Origin: Rhodoblastus acidophilus
GTDB lineage: Bacteria; Pseudomonadota; Alphaproteobacteria; Rhizobiales; Beijerinckiaceae
Direction of reading: 5' to 3'
NCBI RefSeq assembly: GCF_009720655.1
Contig: NZ_WNKS01000002.1
Location: 310,001-374,000, forward strand
DNA: 64,000 bases
Below the pieces are notes generated by a model. It was not told where the DNA came from and did no database searches. It was given only the letters and a program-made list of their open reading frames with translations. A program made the position numbers and the translations under genes. Below are positions 17,188 through 26,191 of the stretch, piece by piece. Every line of letters begins with the position of its first letter. Positions within the stretch are counted from its first letter, which is position 1.

Positions 17188-17679
17188 TCAAGACGCAACC
17201 GGCGCCTTTGTCGTCAGCGACTCATATATCAGCAGCACGGCGCCGGCAAATATCGCGACATCGGCGAAATTGAAGACGTAATTCGCGAGCGGCCCCGCCC
17301 AGAACGGCGTGTGGAAATAGAGGAAGTCAGCGACGGCGCCATGGGTCAGCCGATCCAGCGCATTGCCGAGCGCGCCGCCGATCAGGCAGCCAAAGGCGGC
17401 GACGGAAAGCCCGCTTTTCGCGCGCCACAGCAGCACGCCCAGCACCAGTGACGCCACCAGCGCGAGCGCGACCAGCGCATAGCGGCCAAGATCGGAGTCG
17501 GAATGCAGCATCGTATAGGCGACGCCGCGATTCCAGCTCATGGTCAGGGCGAGGAACGGGGTCAGCTCGATGCGCGGGGCGTCCGACGTGTCGAGCAGGC
17601 CGATCGCCCAGGATTTCGACGCCTGGTCGGCGGCAAGAACCGCCGCCGCCAGGGCAAAGCCGGCAACGCGGCGTTTCAC
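17188..17679 (-). CDS. lspA: lipoprotein signal peptidase
   Basis: Cleaves the signal peptide of prolipoproteins after lipidation. It has 163 residues and four membrane segments. The two catalytic aspartates are D118 (GAVADFLYF) and D140 (NFADVAI), and the family motif [10 protein letters not shown] is at 101-110. The start is a GTG at 17679 that overlaps the ileS stop codon as GTGA, so translation is probably coupled to ileS. The ileS-lspA order is widely conserved. Confidence 0.95.
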   Translation of the reverse strand: MKRRVAGFALAAAVLAADQASKSWAIGLLDTSDAPRIELTPFLALTMSWNRGVAYTMLHSDSDLGRYALVALALVASLVLGVLLWRAKSGLSVAAFGCLIGGALGNALDRLTHGAVADFLYFHTPFWAGPLANYVFNFADVAIFAGAVLLIYESLTTKAPVAS

Positions 17680-20660
17680 GCGAAGACGCCCGCCGCGCGC
17701 AGCTCGCGCAGAGCCTGGGCGTCGCGCGGGGTCACGTCGGGAAAATCGGGATCGGCGCCGACCAGAGGCGAAATCCGCCAGGACCGCGCGCACTTGCGCC
17801 CGACCGCGCGCCGGCTGACCACGCCGACGCCGGGCGTTTCGGGAAGGGTGAACGCGCCCTCCGGAGCCGCCCCGGCGATCACCTCGATGTTGGAGGTGAT
17901 GCAAACATCGGCGAAGTCCACGCCCTCCAGCGCCGCGCGCAAGGCTTCCTCGTCGATATAGACCTGCGGATCGGCTTCGAGCGAGGCGCCGATGGTCTTG
18001 TTGGCGCGCTCGATCTCCAGCGCCCCGGTGACCACGGCGCGGATGCGGCGCACCGCCCGCCATTTAGCGGCCAGCGCCTCGTCCCGGCCGGCCTCAAGCC
18101 CCTTCGGGAACTCCGCGAGATGGACCGAGCCGTCGGCGGGTCGGAAGGCAAGCCACGCCTCTTCCGCCGTAAAGCACAGGATCGGCGCGAGCCATTTGAG
18201 CAGCGCATCACACAGAATATCGATGGTGGTCAGCGCCGCTTTTCGCGTGAGGCTCGACGGCGGGTCGCAATAAAGCCCGTCCTTGCGGATGTCGAAATAG
18301 AAGGCGGAGAGGTCGCCGGTCATGAAGGCGGTCAGCGTCGCCATCACCTTCTTGTAGTCGAAAGCGGCATAGGCCTCGCGGACCTGCGCGTCCACTTCTG
18401 CAAGCCGGTGCAGCATGTAGCGCTCGAGCTCCGGCATTTTTTCACGCGCCACGGCCTGGCTCGCGTCGAAATGGGCGAGCGCGCCCAGCATCCACCTGAT
18501 GGTGTTGCGCAGTTTTCTGTACGTTTCGGAGAAGGTGGAAAGGATTTCCTTGCCGATGCGCAGGTCGTCGGAATAGTCCGAAGCCGCCACCCAAAGCCGC
18601 AAAATGTCGGCGCCCGCGTCCTTGATCACCGTCTGCGGGGCGACGACATTGCCCAGCGACTTCGACATCTTGCGGCCCTTCTCGTCCAGCACGAAACCGT
18701 GGGTCAGGACGGAATCATAGGGCGCGCGGCCGCGTGTGCCGCAGCTTTCGAGCAGGCTGGAGTGGAACCAGCCGCGATGCTGGTCGGAGCCTTCGAGATA
18801 CATGACCTCGTCCGGCCCGCCGTCATGGCGCCGCTTGATCCCCGCCAAGGTCGGAAAATGTTTGGCGTCTTCCAGCGTGAAGGCGTGGGTCGAGCCGGAG
18901 TCAAACCAGACATCGAGGACGTCATCGATTTTTTCGTAGTCGGCGGGATCGCATTCCGGTTGCAGAAAACGTTCCGCCGCGCCGTCCTTGTACCACGCGT
19001 CGGCGCCCTCTTCGGCAAAAGCCGCGACGATGCGAGCGTTGACCTTCTCGTCGACCAGAATGTCGTGGCCGCCCTTCTTCACGAACACGGCAATCGGCAC
19101 GCCCCAGGCGCGCTGGCGCGACACCACCCAATCCGGACGATTGGCGATCATGCCGGTGATACGGTTCTCGCCGGCAGCGGGAATCCATTTTGTGCGAGAA
19201 ATTTCCTGCAAGGCGATGTCGCGCAAGGTGGCGCCGTTCGACGCCGCCGCCTCTCCACCGTCATTGCGAGCGGAGCGAAGCAATCCAGAGCCCCCGGGCA
19301 ATTTGAACGGCTTGTCCATCGCAATGAACCATTGCGGCGTGTTGCGGAAGATGACCGGCTTTTTGGACCGCCAGCTGTGCGGATAAGAGTGCTTCAGCCG
19401 TCCGCGCGCCAGCAGCGCGCCGGCCGCGATCAGGGCGTCCATGACGCGGGCGTTGGCGTCGCCCTTGTTCCCCTTGTCATCAATGACGCGCGCGCCCTCA
19501 AAACCCGGAACTTCGTCGGTGTAAAACCCGTCGGCGTCCACGGTGTAGGGGATGCGGCTGTCGATCCCGCGCTCATGCAGCAGGCGGCTCGACGCCATCC
19601 AGATATCAAAATCTTCGCGGCCATGGCCCGGCGCGGTGTGGACAAAACCGGCGCCGGCGTCGTCGGTGACATGGTCGCCGTCGAGCAGGGGGACGCCGAA
19701 CGTGTAGCCCAAATCCTTGAGCGGATGGTCACAGGTGAGTCCGCCGAGTTCGCTGGCGGGAACTTCGCGGATTTTCTCGAATGTTTCGACCTTGGCGGCC
19801 TTGAAAACTTCTTCGGCGAGTTTTTCCGCAAGGATGAATTCGTCGCCCGCCTTGGCCCAATTGCCGTCCGGCGCCGCGATCACGCGATAAAGCCCGTAGG
19901 CGATCTTGTGCGAATAGGAGATGGCGCGGTTGCCGGGAAGCGTCCAGGGCGTGGTGGTCCAGATCACGACACGCGCCGACGACCCGCGCACCGGGAAGGC
20001 GACAAACACCCAGTCCGAGGTGTGGTCCTCGTATTCCACTTCCGCTTCGGCGAGCGCGGTCTTTTCGACCACCGACCACATCACCGGCTTGGAGCCGCGA
20101 TAGAGCAGGCCGTTGGCCGCGAACTTTAAAATTTCGGCGGCGATGATGCTCTCGGCGGCGTAATCCATGGTGGCGTAACGCCCGTCCCACTCGCCGGCGA
20201 CGCCGAGCCGCTTGAACTCCTCACGCTGCACGTTCAGCCAGTTTTGCGCGAAGGCGCGGCACTCCTGGCGGAATTCCACCACCGGCACTTCGTCCTTGTT
20301 GCGGCCCTTCGCCCGATATTGCTCCTCGATCTTCCATTCGATCGGCAGGCCATGGCAATCCCAGCCCGGAACATAGTTCGCGTCCTTGCCGCTCATGCGC
20401 TGCGAGCGCACGACGATGTCTTTCAGAATCTTGTTGAGCGCGTGCCCGATGTGGATGTTGCCATTCGCGTAGGGCGGGCCGTCATGCAGCACGAATTTCG
20501 GCTTTTCGGCCCCAGCCTCGCGCAGTTTGGCGGTGAGGCTGGTCTGCTCCCAATGCGCCAGCAACTCCGGCTCCTTTTTAGGCAAGCCGGCGCGCATGGG
20601 AAAATCGGTTTTGGGCAGATAGAGCGTGGCGGAATAGTCGGGGCCGGTCTTTTCGGTCAT
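17676..20660 (-). CDS. ileS: isoleucyl-tRNA synthetase
   Basis: A 994-residue class I synthetase that charges tRNA-Ile and edits valine. The HIGH signature is H70-IGH at [11 protein letters not shown], and the KMSKS loop is intact (RKMSKSLGN). The C-terminal segment has a single KCARSW rather than a full zinc knuckle. About residues 450-475 contain an insertion, [21 protein letters not shown], between MDKPF and ATLRD. Related proteins usually join these two segments directly. The insertion is encoded by a dispersed palindromic repeat (19259-19290) read in frame. The lspA start overlaps the stop. Confidence 0.97.
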   Translation of the reverse strand: MTEKTGPDYSATLYLPKTDFPMRAGLPKKEPELLAHWEQTSLTAKLREAGAEKPKFVLHDGPPYANGNIHIGHALNKILKDIVVRSQRMSGKDANYVPGWDCHGLPIEWKIEEQYRAKGRNKDEVPVVEFRQECRAFAQNWLNVQREEFKRLGVAGEWDGRYATMDYAAESIIAAEILKFAANGLLYRGSKPVMWSVVEKTALAEAEVEYEDHTSDWVFVAFPVRGSSARVVIWTTTPWTLPGNRAISYSHKIAYGLYRVIAAPDGNWAKAGDEFILAEKLAEEVFKAAKVETFEKIREVPASELGGLTCDHPLKDLGYTFGVPLLDGDHVTDDAGAGFVHTAPGHGREDFDIWMASSRLLHERGIDSRIPYTVDADGFYTDEVPGFEGARVIDDKGNKGDANARVMDALIAAGALLARGRLKHSYPHSWRSKKPVIFRNTPQWFIAMDKPFKLPGGSGLLRSARNDGGEAAASNGATLRDIALQEISRTKWIPAAGENRITGMIANRPDWVVSRQRAWGVPIAVFVKKGGHDILVDEKVNARIVAAFAEEGADAWYKDGAAERFLQPECDPADYEKIDDVLDVWFDSGSTHAFTLEDAKHFPTLAGIKRRHDGGPDEVMYLEGSDQHRGWFHSSLLESCGTRGRAPYDSVLTHGFVLDEKGRKMSKSLGNVVAPQTVIKDAGADILRLWVAASDYSDDLRIGKEILSTFSETYRKLRNTIRWMLGALAHFDASQAVAREKMPELERYMLHRLAEVDAQVREAYAAFDYKKVMATLTAFMTGDLSAFYFDIRKDGLYCDPPSSLTRKAALTTIDILCDALLKWLAPILCFTAEEAWLAFRPADGSVHLAEFPKGLEAGRDEALAAKWRAVRRIRAVVTGALEIERANKTIGASLEADPQVYIDEEALRAALEGVDFADVCITSNIEVIAGAAPEGAFTLPETPGVGVVSRRAVGRKCARSWRISPLVGADPDFPDVTPRDAQALRELRAAGVFA
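19259..19290. repeat. dispersed palindromic repeat inside ileS
   Basis: CGTCATTGCGAGCGGAGCG followed by AAGCAATCCAGAG is the well-known alphaproteobacterial intergenic repeat with ATTGC/GCAAT arms. Here it is inside the ileS coding region, read in frame as LLRSARND on the opposite strand, with a few flanking residues also extra. Confidence 0.8.
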
Positions 20661-20681
20661 TTGAGCGTCTCGCGGCGAGAA

Positions 20682-20750
20682 AATTATCGGTCAGGCAAAT
20701 CCCCGGCGCGCGCGAAAGACTTAAGTCAGGCGCGGACCGGGCCGATAATT
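20682..20750. other. inverted repeat upstream of ileS
   Basis: AATTATCGG (20682-20690) and CCGATAATT (20742-20750) are perfect inverted 9-mers separated by 51 bp. A 10-bp palindrome, GACTTAAGTC, lies between them. They lie in the leader region of ileS, whose start is at 20660. They could form an RNA stem or bind a protein; nothing more is known. Confidence 0.35.
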
Positions 20751-20794
20751 CGCCGATTGTGCAGGACAGGGAAGGACATGGCGGCCTTGTAACG

Positions 20795-20824
20795 AAAAAA
20801 GCCGCCGCTGGTAAGAGCGGCGGC
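20795..20824 (-). terminator. rho-independent terminator of the pnt operon
   Basis: On the minus strand GCCGCCGCT pairs with AGCGGCGGC around a 6-nt loop and is followed by TTTTTT. It lies 25 bp beyond the pntB stop, where transcription of the pnt operon should end before ileS. Confidence 0.85.
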
Positions 20825-20848
20825 CGAATTTTGTCAAGCTGAATGAGC

Positions 20849-22249
20849 TCAGTGCGCCATGGCCTTCACAACGCTCTCGACCACCTTTTTCGCGTCGCCG
20901 AACAGCATCATGGTGTTGTCCTTGAAGAACAGTTCGTTCTCCACGCCGGCATAGCCCGAGGACATGCCGCGCTTGATGAACATCACCGTCTTGGCCTTTT
21001 CGACGTCGAGGATCGGCATGCCATAGATCGGCGAGGCCTTGTCGGTCTTGGCGGCGGGATTGGTCACGTCGTTGGCGCCGATGACAAAAGCCACGTCCGC
21101 CTGCGCGAACTCGGAATTGATGTCCTCCAATTCGAACACTTCGTCATAGGGAACGTTGGCTTCCGCCAGCAGCACGTTCATGTGGCCGGGCATGCGGCCC
21201 GCCACAGGATGGATGGCGTATTTGACCTCGACGCCCTCTTCCTTGAGCATGTCCGCCATTTCGCGCAGCGCGTGCTGCGCCTGGGCCACCGCCATGCCAT
21301 AGCCCGGCACGATGATGACTTTTGACGAGTTCTGCAGGATGTAAGCCGCGTCGTCGGCCGAGCCTTGCTTGACCGGGCGGGTTTCCGTCACGCCGCTGGC
21401 CGCCACCGCATCCTCGCCGCCGAAGCCGCCGAGGATCACCGAGATGAAGCTGCGGTTCATGCCCTTGCACATGATGTAGGACAGAATGGCGCCGGAGGAG
21501 CCGACGAGAGCGCCGGTGATGATCAACGCCATGTTGCCCAGCGTAAAGCCGATGCCGGCCGCCGCCCAACCCGAATAGGAGTTGAGCATGGAGACGACGA
21601 CAGGCATGTCCGCGCCGCCGATCGGGATGATCAGCAGCACGCCCAGCGCCAGCGAGATCAGCACGATCAGCCAGAACAAAGTGACGCTGCCGGTCGTGAA
21701 GAACAGCAGGATGGACGCGGCCAGCGCTATGCCCAAGCCGACGTTGATGGTGTGGCGTTGCGGCAGCATGATCGGCTTGCCGGCCATGCGGCCGTCAAGC
21801 TTCAAGAACGCGATCACCGAGCCCGTAAACGTGATGGCGCCGATGGCCGCGCCGAGCGACATTTCGATCAGGCTGGCGGCGTGAATGTCGCCGGGAATGC
21901 CGATGCCGAACGCGTCGGGCGCGAACAAGGCCGAGGCCGCCACCAGCACGGCCGCGAGACCGACCAGCGAGTGGAAGAAGGCGACGAGCTGCGGCATCTT
22001 GGTCATTTCGACCCGCTTGGCCAGCGCGGCGCCGAAGGCGCCGCCAATGCCGATGCCCAGCACCAACAGGACAAAGCTGCCAAAGCTCGACGGCGGGCGC
22101 AGGGCCAGCGTCGTGACAATGGCGATGCCCATGCCGATCATGCCAAAGCGGTTGCCTTGCTGCGACGTCGTCGGATGCGACAGGCCGCGCAGGGCGAGAA
22201 TGAACAGCACGCCGGAAACGAGATAAAGAAGGGCTGCGAGATTGGCCAT
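20849..22249 (-). CDS. pntB: NAD(P) transhydrogenase subunit beta
   Basis: Membrane subunit of the proton-translocating transhydrogenase that makes NADPH from NADH using the proton gradient. The 466-residue protein has about nine membrane segments. A C-terminal NADP-binding domain follows, containing VIIVPGYGMAVAQAQHA, HPVAGRMPGHMNVLLAEA, GANDVTNPAA and IKRGMSSGYAGVENELF, all family hallmarks. It is the last gene of pntAA-pntAB-pntB and is followed by a strong terminator. Confidence 0.97.
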   Translation of the reverse strand: MANLAALLYLVSGVLFILALRGLSHPTTSQQGNRFGMIGMGIAIVTTLALRPPSSFGSFVLLVLGIGIGGAFGAALAKRVEMTKMPQLVAFFHSLVGLAAVLVAASALFAPDAFGIGIPGDIHAASLIEMSLGAAIGAITFTGSVIAFLKLDGRMAGKPIMLPQRHTINVGLGIALAASILLFFTTGSVTLFWLIVLISLALGVLLIIPIGGADMPVVVSMLNSYSGWAAAGIGFTLGNMALIITGALVGSSGAILSYIMCKGMNRSFISVILGGFGGEDAVAASGVTETRPVKQGSADDAAYILQNSSKVIIVPGYGMAVAQAQHALREMADMLKEEGVEVKYAIHPVAGRMPGHMNVLLAEANVPYDEVFELEDINSEFAQADVAFVIGANDVTNPAAKTDKASPIYGMPILDVEKAKTVMFIKRGMSSGYAGVENELFFKDNTMMLFGDAKKVVESVVKAMAH

Positions 22250-22255
22250 CTGAGA

Positions 22256-22690
22256 TCAGCCCTTCTTCTTGTACATGGCCAGCATGCGCTGGGTGACGAG
22301 GAAGCCGCCGAATATGTTCACGGAGGCGAGGATCAGCGCGACAAAACCGAAGCCGCGCGCCCAGCCGGAGCCGGATTCCGGGGTGTCCACGAGTTCGACG
22401 CCGACCGCGAGCAGCGCGCCGACCACGATCACCGAGGAAATGGCGTTGGTCACCGACATCAGCGGCGTGTGCAGCGCCGGGGTCACCGACCACACCACGT
22501 AATAGCCGACGAACACGGCGAGAACGAAAATGGCGAGGCGGAAGATGAAGGGGTCGATGGCGCCGCCGCTGACGGCATGCGCGGTCGCGGCCATCTGGTC
22601 GGCATAGCTTTGGGCGGCGTCGGCGGCGCTGCGCAGCGCCTGGGCGGCGGATTGCGCGCGGTCCACTGCGGCTTGGGGGTCACTGGCCAT
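22256..22690 (-). CDS. pntAB: NAD(P) transhydrogenase subunit alpha, membrane part
   Basis: A 144-residue protein with three to four membrane segments and the family sequence [19 protein letters not shown]. In many alphaproteobacteria the alpha subunit is split, and this is the short membrane portion. An unusual alanine-rich N-terminal extension (about 45 residues, [20 protein letters not shown]) precedes the conserved part. It lies 6 bp before pntB. Confidence 0.95.
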   Translation of the reverse strand: MASDPQAAVDRAQSAAQALRSAADAAQSYADQMAATAHAVSGGAIDPFIFRLAIFVLAVFVGYYVVWSVTPALHTPLMSVTNAISSVIVVGALLAVGVELVDTPESGSGWARGFGFVALILASVNIFGGFLVTQRMLAMYKKKG

Positions 22691-22717
22691 GAAGGCTTCT
22701 CCAGAAAAAAGGGGCGA

Positions 22718-23851
22718 TTAGCCCTGGAAATTCGGATGGATGACGGCGCCGCCCTTGGTGAGCAGGGTCGCCTTGATCAATTCGTCTTCCTCGTTGACGA
22801 CAATGGATTTGCTCTCCTTGTCGATCATGGTTTCGAGGAAGGTGAGCAGATTTTTCGCATAGAGGGCGGACGCCGTCGCCGCGAGATGGCTGGCGAGGTT
22901 CAGCGAGCCGATGACTTTGACGCCGTTGGGGCTGACAAAAATTTCGCCGGGCTTGGTCAGCTCGCAATTGCCGCCGCGCTCCGCCGCGATGTCGACGATC
23001 ACCGAGCCGGGGCGCATGGAGGCGACCATGGCGGAGGACACCAGTTTCGGCGCAGGGCGGCCGGGGATCAGCGCGGTCGTGATGACAATGTCCTGCTTGG
23101 CGATGTGCGAGGCGACCAGTTCGGCCTGCTTCGCTTGATATTCCTTGGACATTTCCTTGGCGTAGCCGCCCGCCGTCTGCGCCTGCTTGAACTCCTCGTC
23201 CTCGACGGCCAGGAATTTGCCGCCGAGCGACTCCACCTGCTCCTTGGTGGCCGGACGCACGTCGGTCGCCGTCACCACCGCGCCGAGGCGCTTGGCGGTC
23301 GCAATGGCCTGCAAGCCGGCGACGCCGACGCCCATCACGAAAATCTTGGCGGCGGGCACGGTGCCGGCGGCGGTCATCATCATCGGCAGCACGCGATGAA
23401 ATTCGTCGGCGCCCTCGATCACCGCGCGATAGCCGGCGAGATTGGCCTGCGACGACAACACGTCCATCGATTGCGCGCGGGTGATGCGCGGCATCAGCTC
23501 CATGGCGAAGGCGCGCACGCCGGCTCCGGCCAGAGCCTTGATCAGCCGCTCCTGGCCATAGGGGTCCATCACCGCCAGCACCACCGCGTCGGCATTGACG
23601 CCGGACAGGGTCTGCGGCTCCGGACGGCGCACGGCGAGCACGACATCCGCCTTGGCGACGGTCGCCTGGGCGTTGGGCGCGATGGTCGCGCCGGCTTTTT
23701 CGAAATCGGCGTCGGTGATGCCGGCGCCCGCGCCGGCGCCCTTCTGCACCACCACCTCCGCCCCGAGGGCGATATATTTCTTGACTGTGTCGGGGGTCGC
23801 CGCGACGCGCGCCTCACGGTCGCGGGTTTCGGCGGGAACGGCAATACGCAT
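22718..23851 (-). CDS. pntAA: NAD(P) transhydrogenase subunit alpha, NAD-binding part
   Basis: The 377-residue soluble NAD(H)-binding subunit. It begins MRIAVPAETRDREARVAATPDTV and contains the Rossmann motif VMGVGVAGLQAIATAKRLGA, the RQD-loop region MELMPRITRAQSMDVLSSQAN and ALIPGRPAPKL. The ATG at 23851 is the family start. It is first of the three pnt genes. A possible 29-residue gene with a strong ribosome binding site lies 73 bp upstream. Confidence 0.96.
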   Translation of the reverse strand: MRIAVPAETRDREARVAATPDTVKKYIALGAEVVVQKGAGAGAGITDADFEKAGATIAPNAQATVAKADVVLAVRRPEPQTLSGVNADAVVLAVMDPYGQERLIKALAGAGVRAFAMELMPRITRAQSMDVLSSQANLAGYRAVIEGADEFHRVLPMMMTAAGTVPAAKIFVMGVGVAGLQAIATAKRLGAVVTATDVRPATKEQVESLGGKFLAVEDEEFKQAQTAGGYAKEMSKEYQAKQAELVASHIAKQDIVITTALIPGRPAPKLVSSAMVASMRPGSVIVDIAAERGGNCELTKPGEIFVSPNGVKVIGSLNLASHLAATASALYAKNLLTFLETMIDKESKSIVVNEEDELIKATLLTKGGAVIHPNFQG

Positions 23852-23924
23852 GAATAACTCCGATTGGGCCCGCTGGACTGCGGGTCTGGACAATTCCGCC
23901 CGCTGCCGGGCAGGGACGGTGGGG

Positions 23925-24014
23925 TTAGTGCGTGTGAGTGGCGTCGGAATGGAAATGGACGAGCGCCGTCGTCTTCCGATCCGTGGGATCGATAGACTTG
24001 GGTTGCGCCGTCAT
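23925..24014 (-). CDS. possible small His-rich protein (29 residues) before pntAA
   Basis: An ATG at 24014 is preceded by a near-perfect ribosome binding site (GAGGAGAGGACA). It opens a 29-codon frame beginning MTAQPKSIDPTDRK and ending HFHSDATHTH, with four histidines in the last ten residues. It lies just upstream of pntAA on the same strand, in the likely pnt leader. It could be a leader peptide, a metal-binding small protein or a chance frame. No family is recognised. Upstream, TTGCCA and TATCAA 16 bp apart resemble a weak promoter. Confidence 0.5.
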   Translation of the reverse strand: MTAQPKSIDPTDRKTTALVHFHSDATHTH

Positions 24015-24175
24015 TGTCCTCTCCTCTCGCAAGACTTTTATGTCGCGGGCGCCTTTCCGGCGCGTTCTCCCGAAGGCCGCGACTTGACGCCACTGCCATA
24101 AGGTCTCGGAAATTGATATAGAACTTTTTGTAATTGGCAAAGGCGCGGATGCGCCCGCAGCGCCCCACTTTGGAC

Positions 24176-25528
24176 TTACGAAGGCGCGTCGGAAGGGGTC
24201 CAGCCGACCTGCGCCAGCAGGTCCCGCTGTCGCGCCGAGACGGATTCGACCGAGAAATCCGCGAGCGCCTCCTCGAACAGAAGATGAAAATTCACCCGCG
24301 CGCGAAGATGCAGGAAGGCGCCGCTCAAGCCCAGGGCGGCGCGATGCATGAAGACGAATTCGCGCGGCAGGCGCACTGGGCCAAATTGCCGCAGGCGCGC
24401 GCGCACCTCCCGCGCCTCGGCGCGGCCATAGCCGCCGACCGGCCCCTCGTCGGCGACGGCGCGCTCGCGATCCTCCAGCAGCGGGCCAAGCAGGAAACGC
24501 GCCCAAACCGTCAGCGCGTCGATCAAGTCCGCGTTGAGATTTTGGAACCCCCACCCCTCGTAAGCGTCCGCTATGGCGTCACGGTCGCCGGCGCGAAGGC
24601 CGCGATAGAGCTGAATGACCGCGCCGACCACGCCGGGTGGGAACACCCGGATGCAGCCGTAATCAAGCAGGTTGATGCCGGCGCCACCCCCGAAAACCGT
24701 ATAGTTGCCGAGGTGGGGATCGCCGTGGATGACGCCGAAGCGCGCATAAGGCAGCCACCACGCCATGAAAATCGCCTTCGCCACGGCGTTGCGCTGCGCC
24801 AAATCGGCCTTGTCCTTGAAGCTCAGCAGCCTTTCGCCGTCGAGCCAGCCCAGGGTCAGCAGCCGCCCGGTGGAGAGTTCGTCATGGACAGCGGGAACGC
24901 GAATGTCGTCGCACCCGGCGAACATCACGCTGTAAAGCTTGGCGTTGCTCGCCTCGCGGCGATAGTCCAGCTCCTCGCGCAGCCGCGCCGCCAGTTCGAC
25001 AAAGGCGTCGCTGGCGTCGACCGAGCCGTTCATCCGCCGTTGCAGGCCGAGGGCGAAATCGAGCTGGGAGAGGTCCGCCTCCACCGTCGAGGCCATGTCG
25101 GGGTATTGCAATTTGCAGGCGACGTCCACGCCGTCGAGCGTGGTGGCGCGATGAACCTGCCCCAGGGAAGCGGCAAATGTCGGCTTCATCTCGAATTTTT
25201 CGAACCGTTTGCGCCAATCCGGACCGAGTTCGGTCGCCATGCGCCGGGAGACAAAAGCAGCCCCCATCGGCGGCGCCTCGCTCTGCAACTCGGCGAGCGC
25301 CTCGGCGTAGTCGTCGGGCAAAATTTCGGGGATGGTCGCCAAAAATTGCGCCGCCTTCATCAGCGGCCCCTTGAGCCCGCCGAGCGCCACCGCGAGTTTC
25401 CGCGGATCGGACTCGCGTCCCAACAGACGCCCCGACAGCATGCGGGCGGCGAGTCCCCCGGCCTGCGCGCCGACGGCGGCGTAGCGGGCGGCGCGGGCGC
25501 CAAAACGGTTGGCTTCGTCGTCGGTCAT
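24176..25528 (-). CDS. AarF/ABC1/UbiB kinase-like protein
   Basis: A 450-residue member of the ABC1 atypical kinase-like family, associated with ubiquinone synthesis and lipid homeostasis. The N-terminal family motif reads LMKAAQFLATIPEILPDDYAEAL, a KxAQ form of the KxGQ motif. An ASLGQVHRA A-rich loop, the ion-pair lysine in CKLQYP, the catalytic region VIHGDPHLGNY and the DYG metal motif (LLDYGCIRV) follow. No ubiquinone biosynthesis genes are adjacent, so the physiological partner is unknown. Confidence 0.92.
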   Translation of the reverse strand: MTDDEANRFGARAARYAAVGAQAGGLAARMLSGRLLGRESDPRKLAVALGGLKGPLMKAAQFLATIPEILPDDYAEALAELQSEAPPMGAAFVSRRMATELGPDWRKRFEKFEMKPTFAASLGQVHRATTLDGVDVACKLQYPDMASTVEADLSQLDFALGLQRRMNGSVDASDAFVELAARLREELDYRREASNAKLYSVMFAGCDDIRVPAVHDELSTGRLLTLGWLDGERLLSFKDKADLAQRNAVAKAIFMAWWLPYARFGVIHGDPHLGNYTVFGGGAGINLLDYGCIRVFPPGVVGAVIQLYRGLRAGDRDAIADAYEGWGFQNLNADLIDALTVWARFLLGPLLEDRERAVADEGPVGGYGRAEAREVRARLRQFGPVRLPREFVFMHRAALGLSGAFLHLRARVNFHLLFEEALADFSVESVSARQRDLLAQVGWTPSDAPS

Positions 25529-25552
25529 GGATTTCCGTGAAGGGCGAGCACT

Positions 25553-25602
25553 GGCTCCTTCTCCCCGCGTGCGGGGAGAAGGCGGGGGATGAGGGGCTGG
25601 GG
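25553..25602. repeat. REP-like CTCCCCGC hairpin
   Basis: CTCCTTCTCCCCGCGTGCG and GGGGAGAAGG form a near-perfect hairpin, followed by GCGGGGGATGAGGGG. This is a recognisable intergenic repeat of GC-rich alphaproteobacteria. It lies between the end of the PEBP gene and the start of the AarF gene and may terminate transcription. Confidence 0.75.
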
Positions 25603-25642
25603 CGCTGGCCTCGATGTCGTCAGGAAAGCTGAGCCGAGGCCT

Positions 25643-26179
25643 TCACCGGCCATATGTTCCCGTCAGTGTCGCCTTGCCCAGCGCGTTGGCGTTGACCATG
25701 AACCCCGTCAGCGACGCCGTCGCGTTGGGCGGCAGATCGAGCTTGGCCACCTTGAGGGCATAAATCGTGAAATTATAATGGTGCGGCTTGTCGCCCTTGG
25801 GCGGACAGGGGCCGCCATAGCCGGGCGCGCCGAAATCGGTCGCAATTTCCTTCGCGCCAGCGGGAACGGCCGCGCCCTGCTTCAGCGAAGACACATCGGC
25901 GGGAATGTCGGTGACGACCCAGTGCCAGAAACCGGCGCCGCCCGTCGGCGCATCGGGGTCATGGACGAGCAAGGCAAAACTCTTCGTCCCCTCCGGCGCC
26001 CCGCTCCACTCCAGCGCGGGCGAGACATTGCCGCCCTCGCAACCAAACCCCTTGAACACGAATTTGTCCGCGATGGTCGCGCCGGGCGCAATATCCGAGC
26101 TTTTCAACTCGAGAGCGGCGGCGCTCCCCACGCCCGCGAGCAACAGGACGCCAGCGAAAATCCCGGTTTTCAAAGCCAT
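25643..26179 (-). CDS. exported PEBP/YbhB family protein
   Basis: A 178-residue phosphatidylethanolamine-binding-protein fold with an N-terminal signal peptide (GIFAGVLLLAGVGSAAA). The PEBP ligand-site motif DPDAPTGGAGFWHWVV and the later GPCPPKGDKPHHYNFTIYAL are both present. Bacterial members have no well-defined role. The ATG at 26179 has GGAG 8 nt upstream and is preferred to an ATG at 26191 that abuts the hydrolase stop. It is the third gene of pepF-hydrolase-PEBP. Confidence 0.9.
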   Translation of the reverse strand: MALKTGIFAGVLLLAGVGSAAALELKSSDIAPGATIADKFVFKGFGCEGGNVSPALEWSGAPEGTKSFALLVHDPDAPTGGAGFWHWVVTDIPADVSSLKQGAAVPAGAKEIATDFGAPGYGGPCPPKGDKPHHYNFTIYALKVAKLDLPPNATASLTGFMVNANALGKATLTGTYGR

Positions 26180-26191
26180 TGCCGTCTCCAT

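Noticed and set aside
17448-20129. An 893-codon plus-strand frame opposite ileS
   Set aside because: Arg/Gly/His-rich with no domain, and lies opposite an unmistakable ileS; typical of GC-rich antisense frames.
20660-20848. A T-box riboswitch before ileS
   Set aside because: T-boxes are essentially limited to Gram-positive and a few other groups, and no T-box sequence or specifier loop was seen.
21365-23857. An 830-codon plus-strand frame opposite pntB, pntAB and pntAA
   Set aside because: Extremely His/Asp/Gly/Gln-rich without any fold, spanning three well-identified genes on the other strand.
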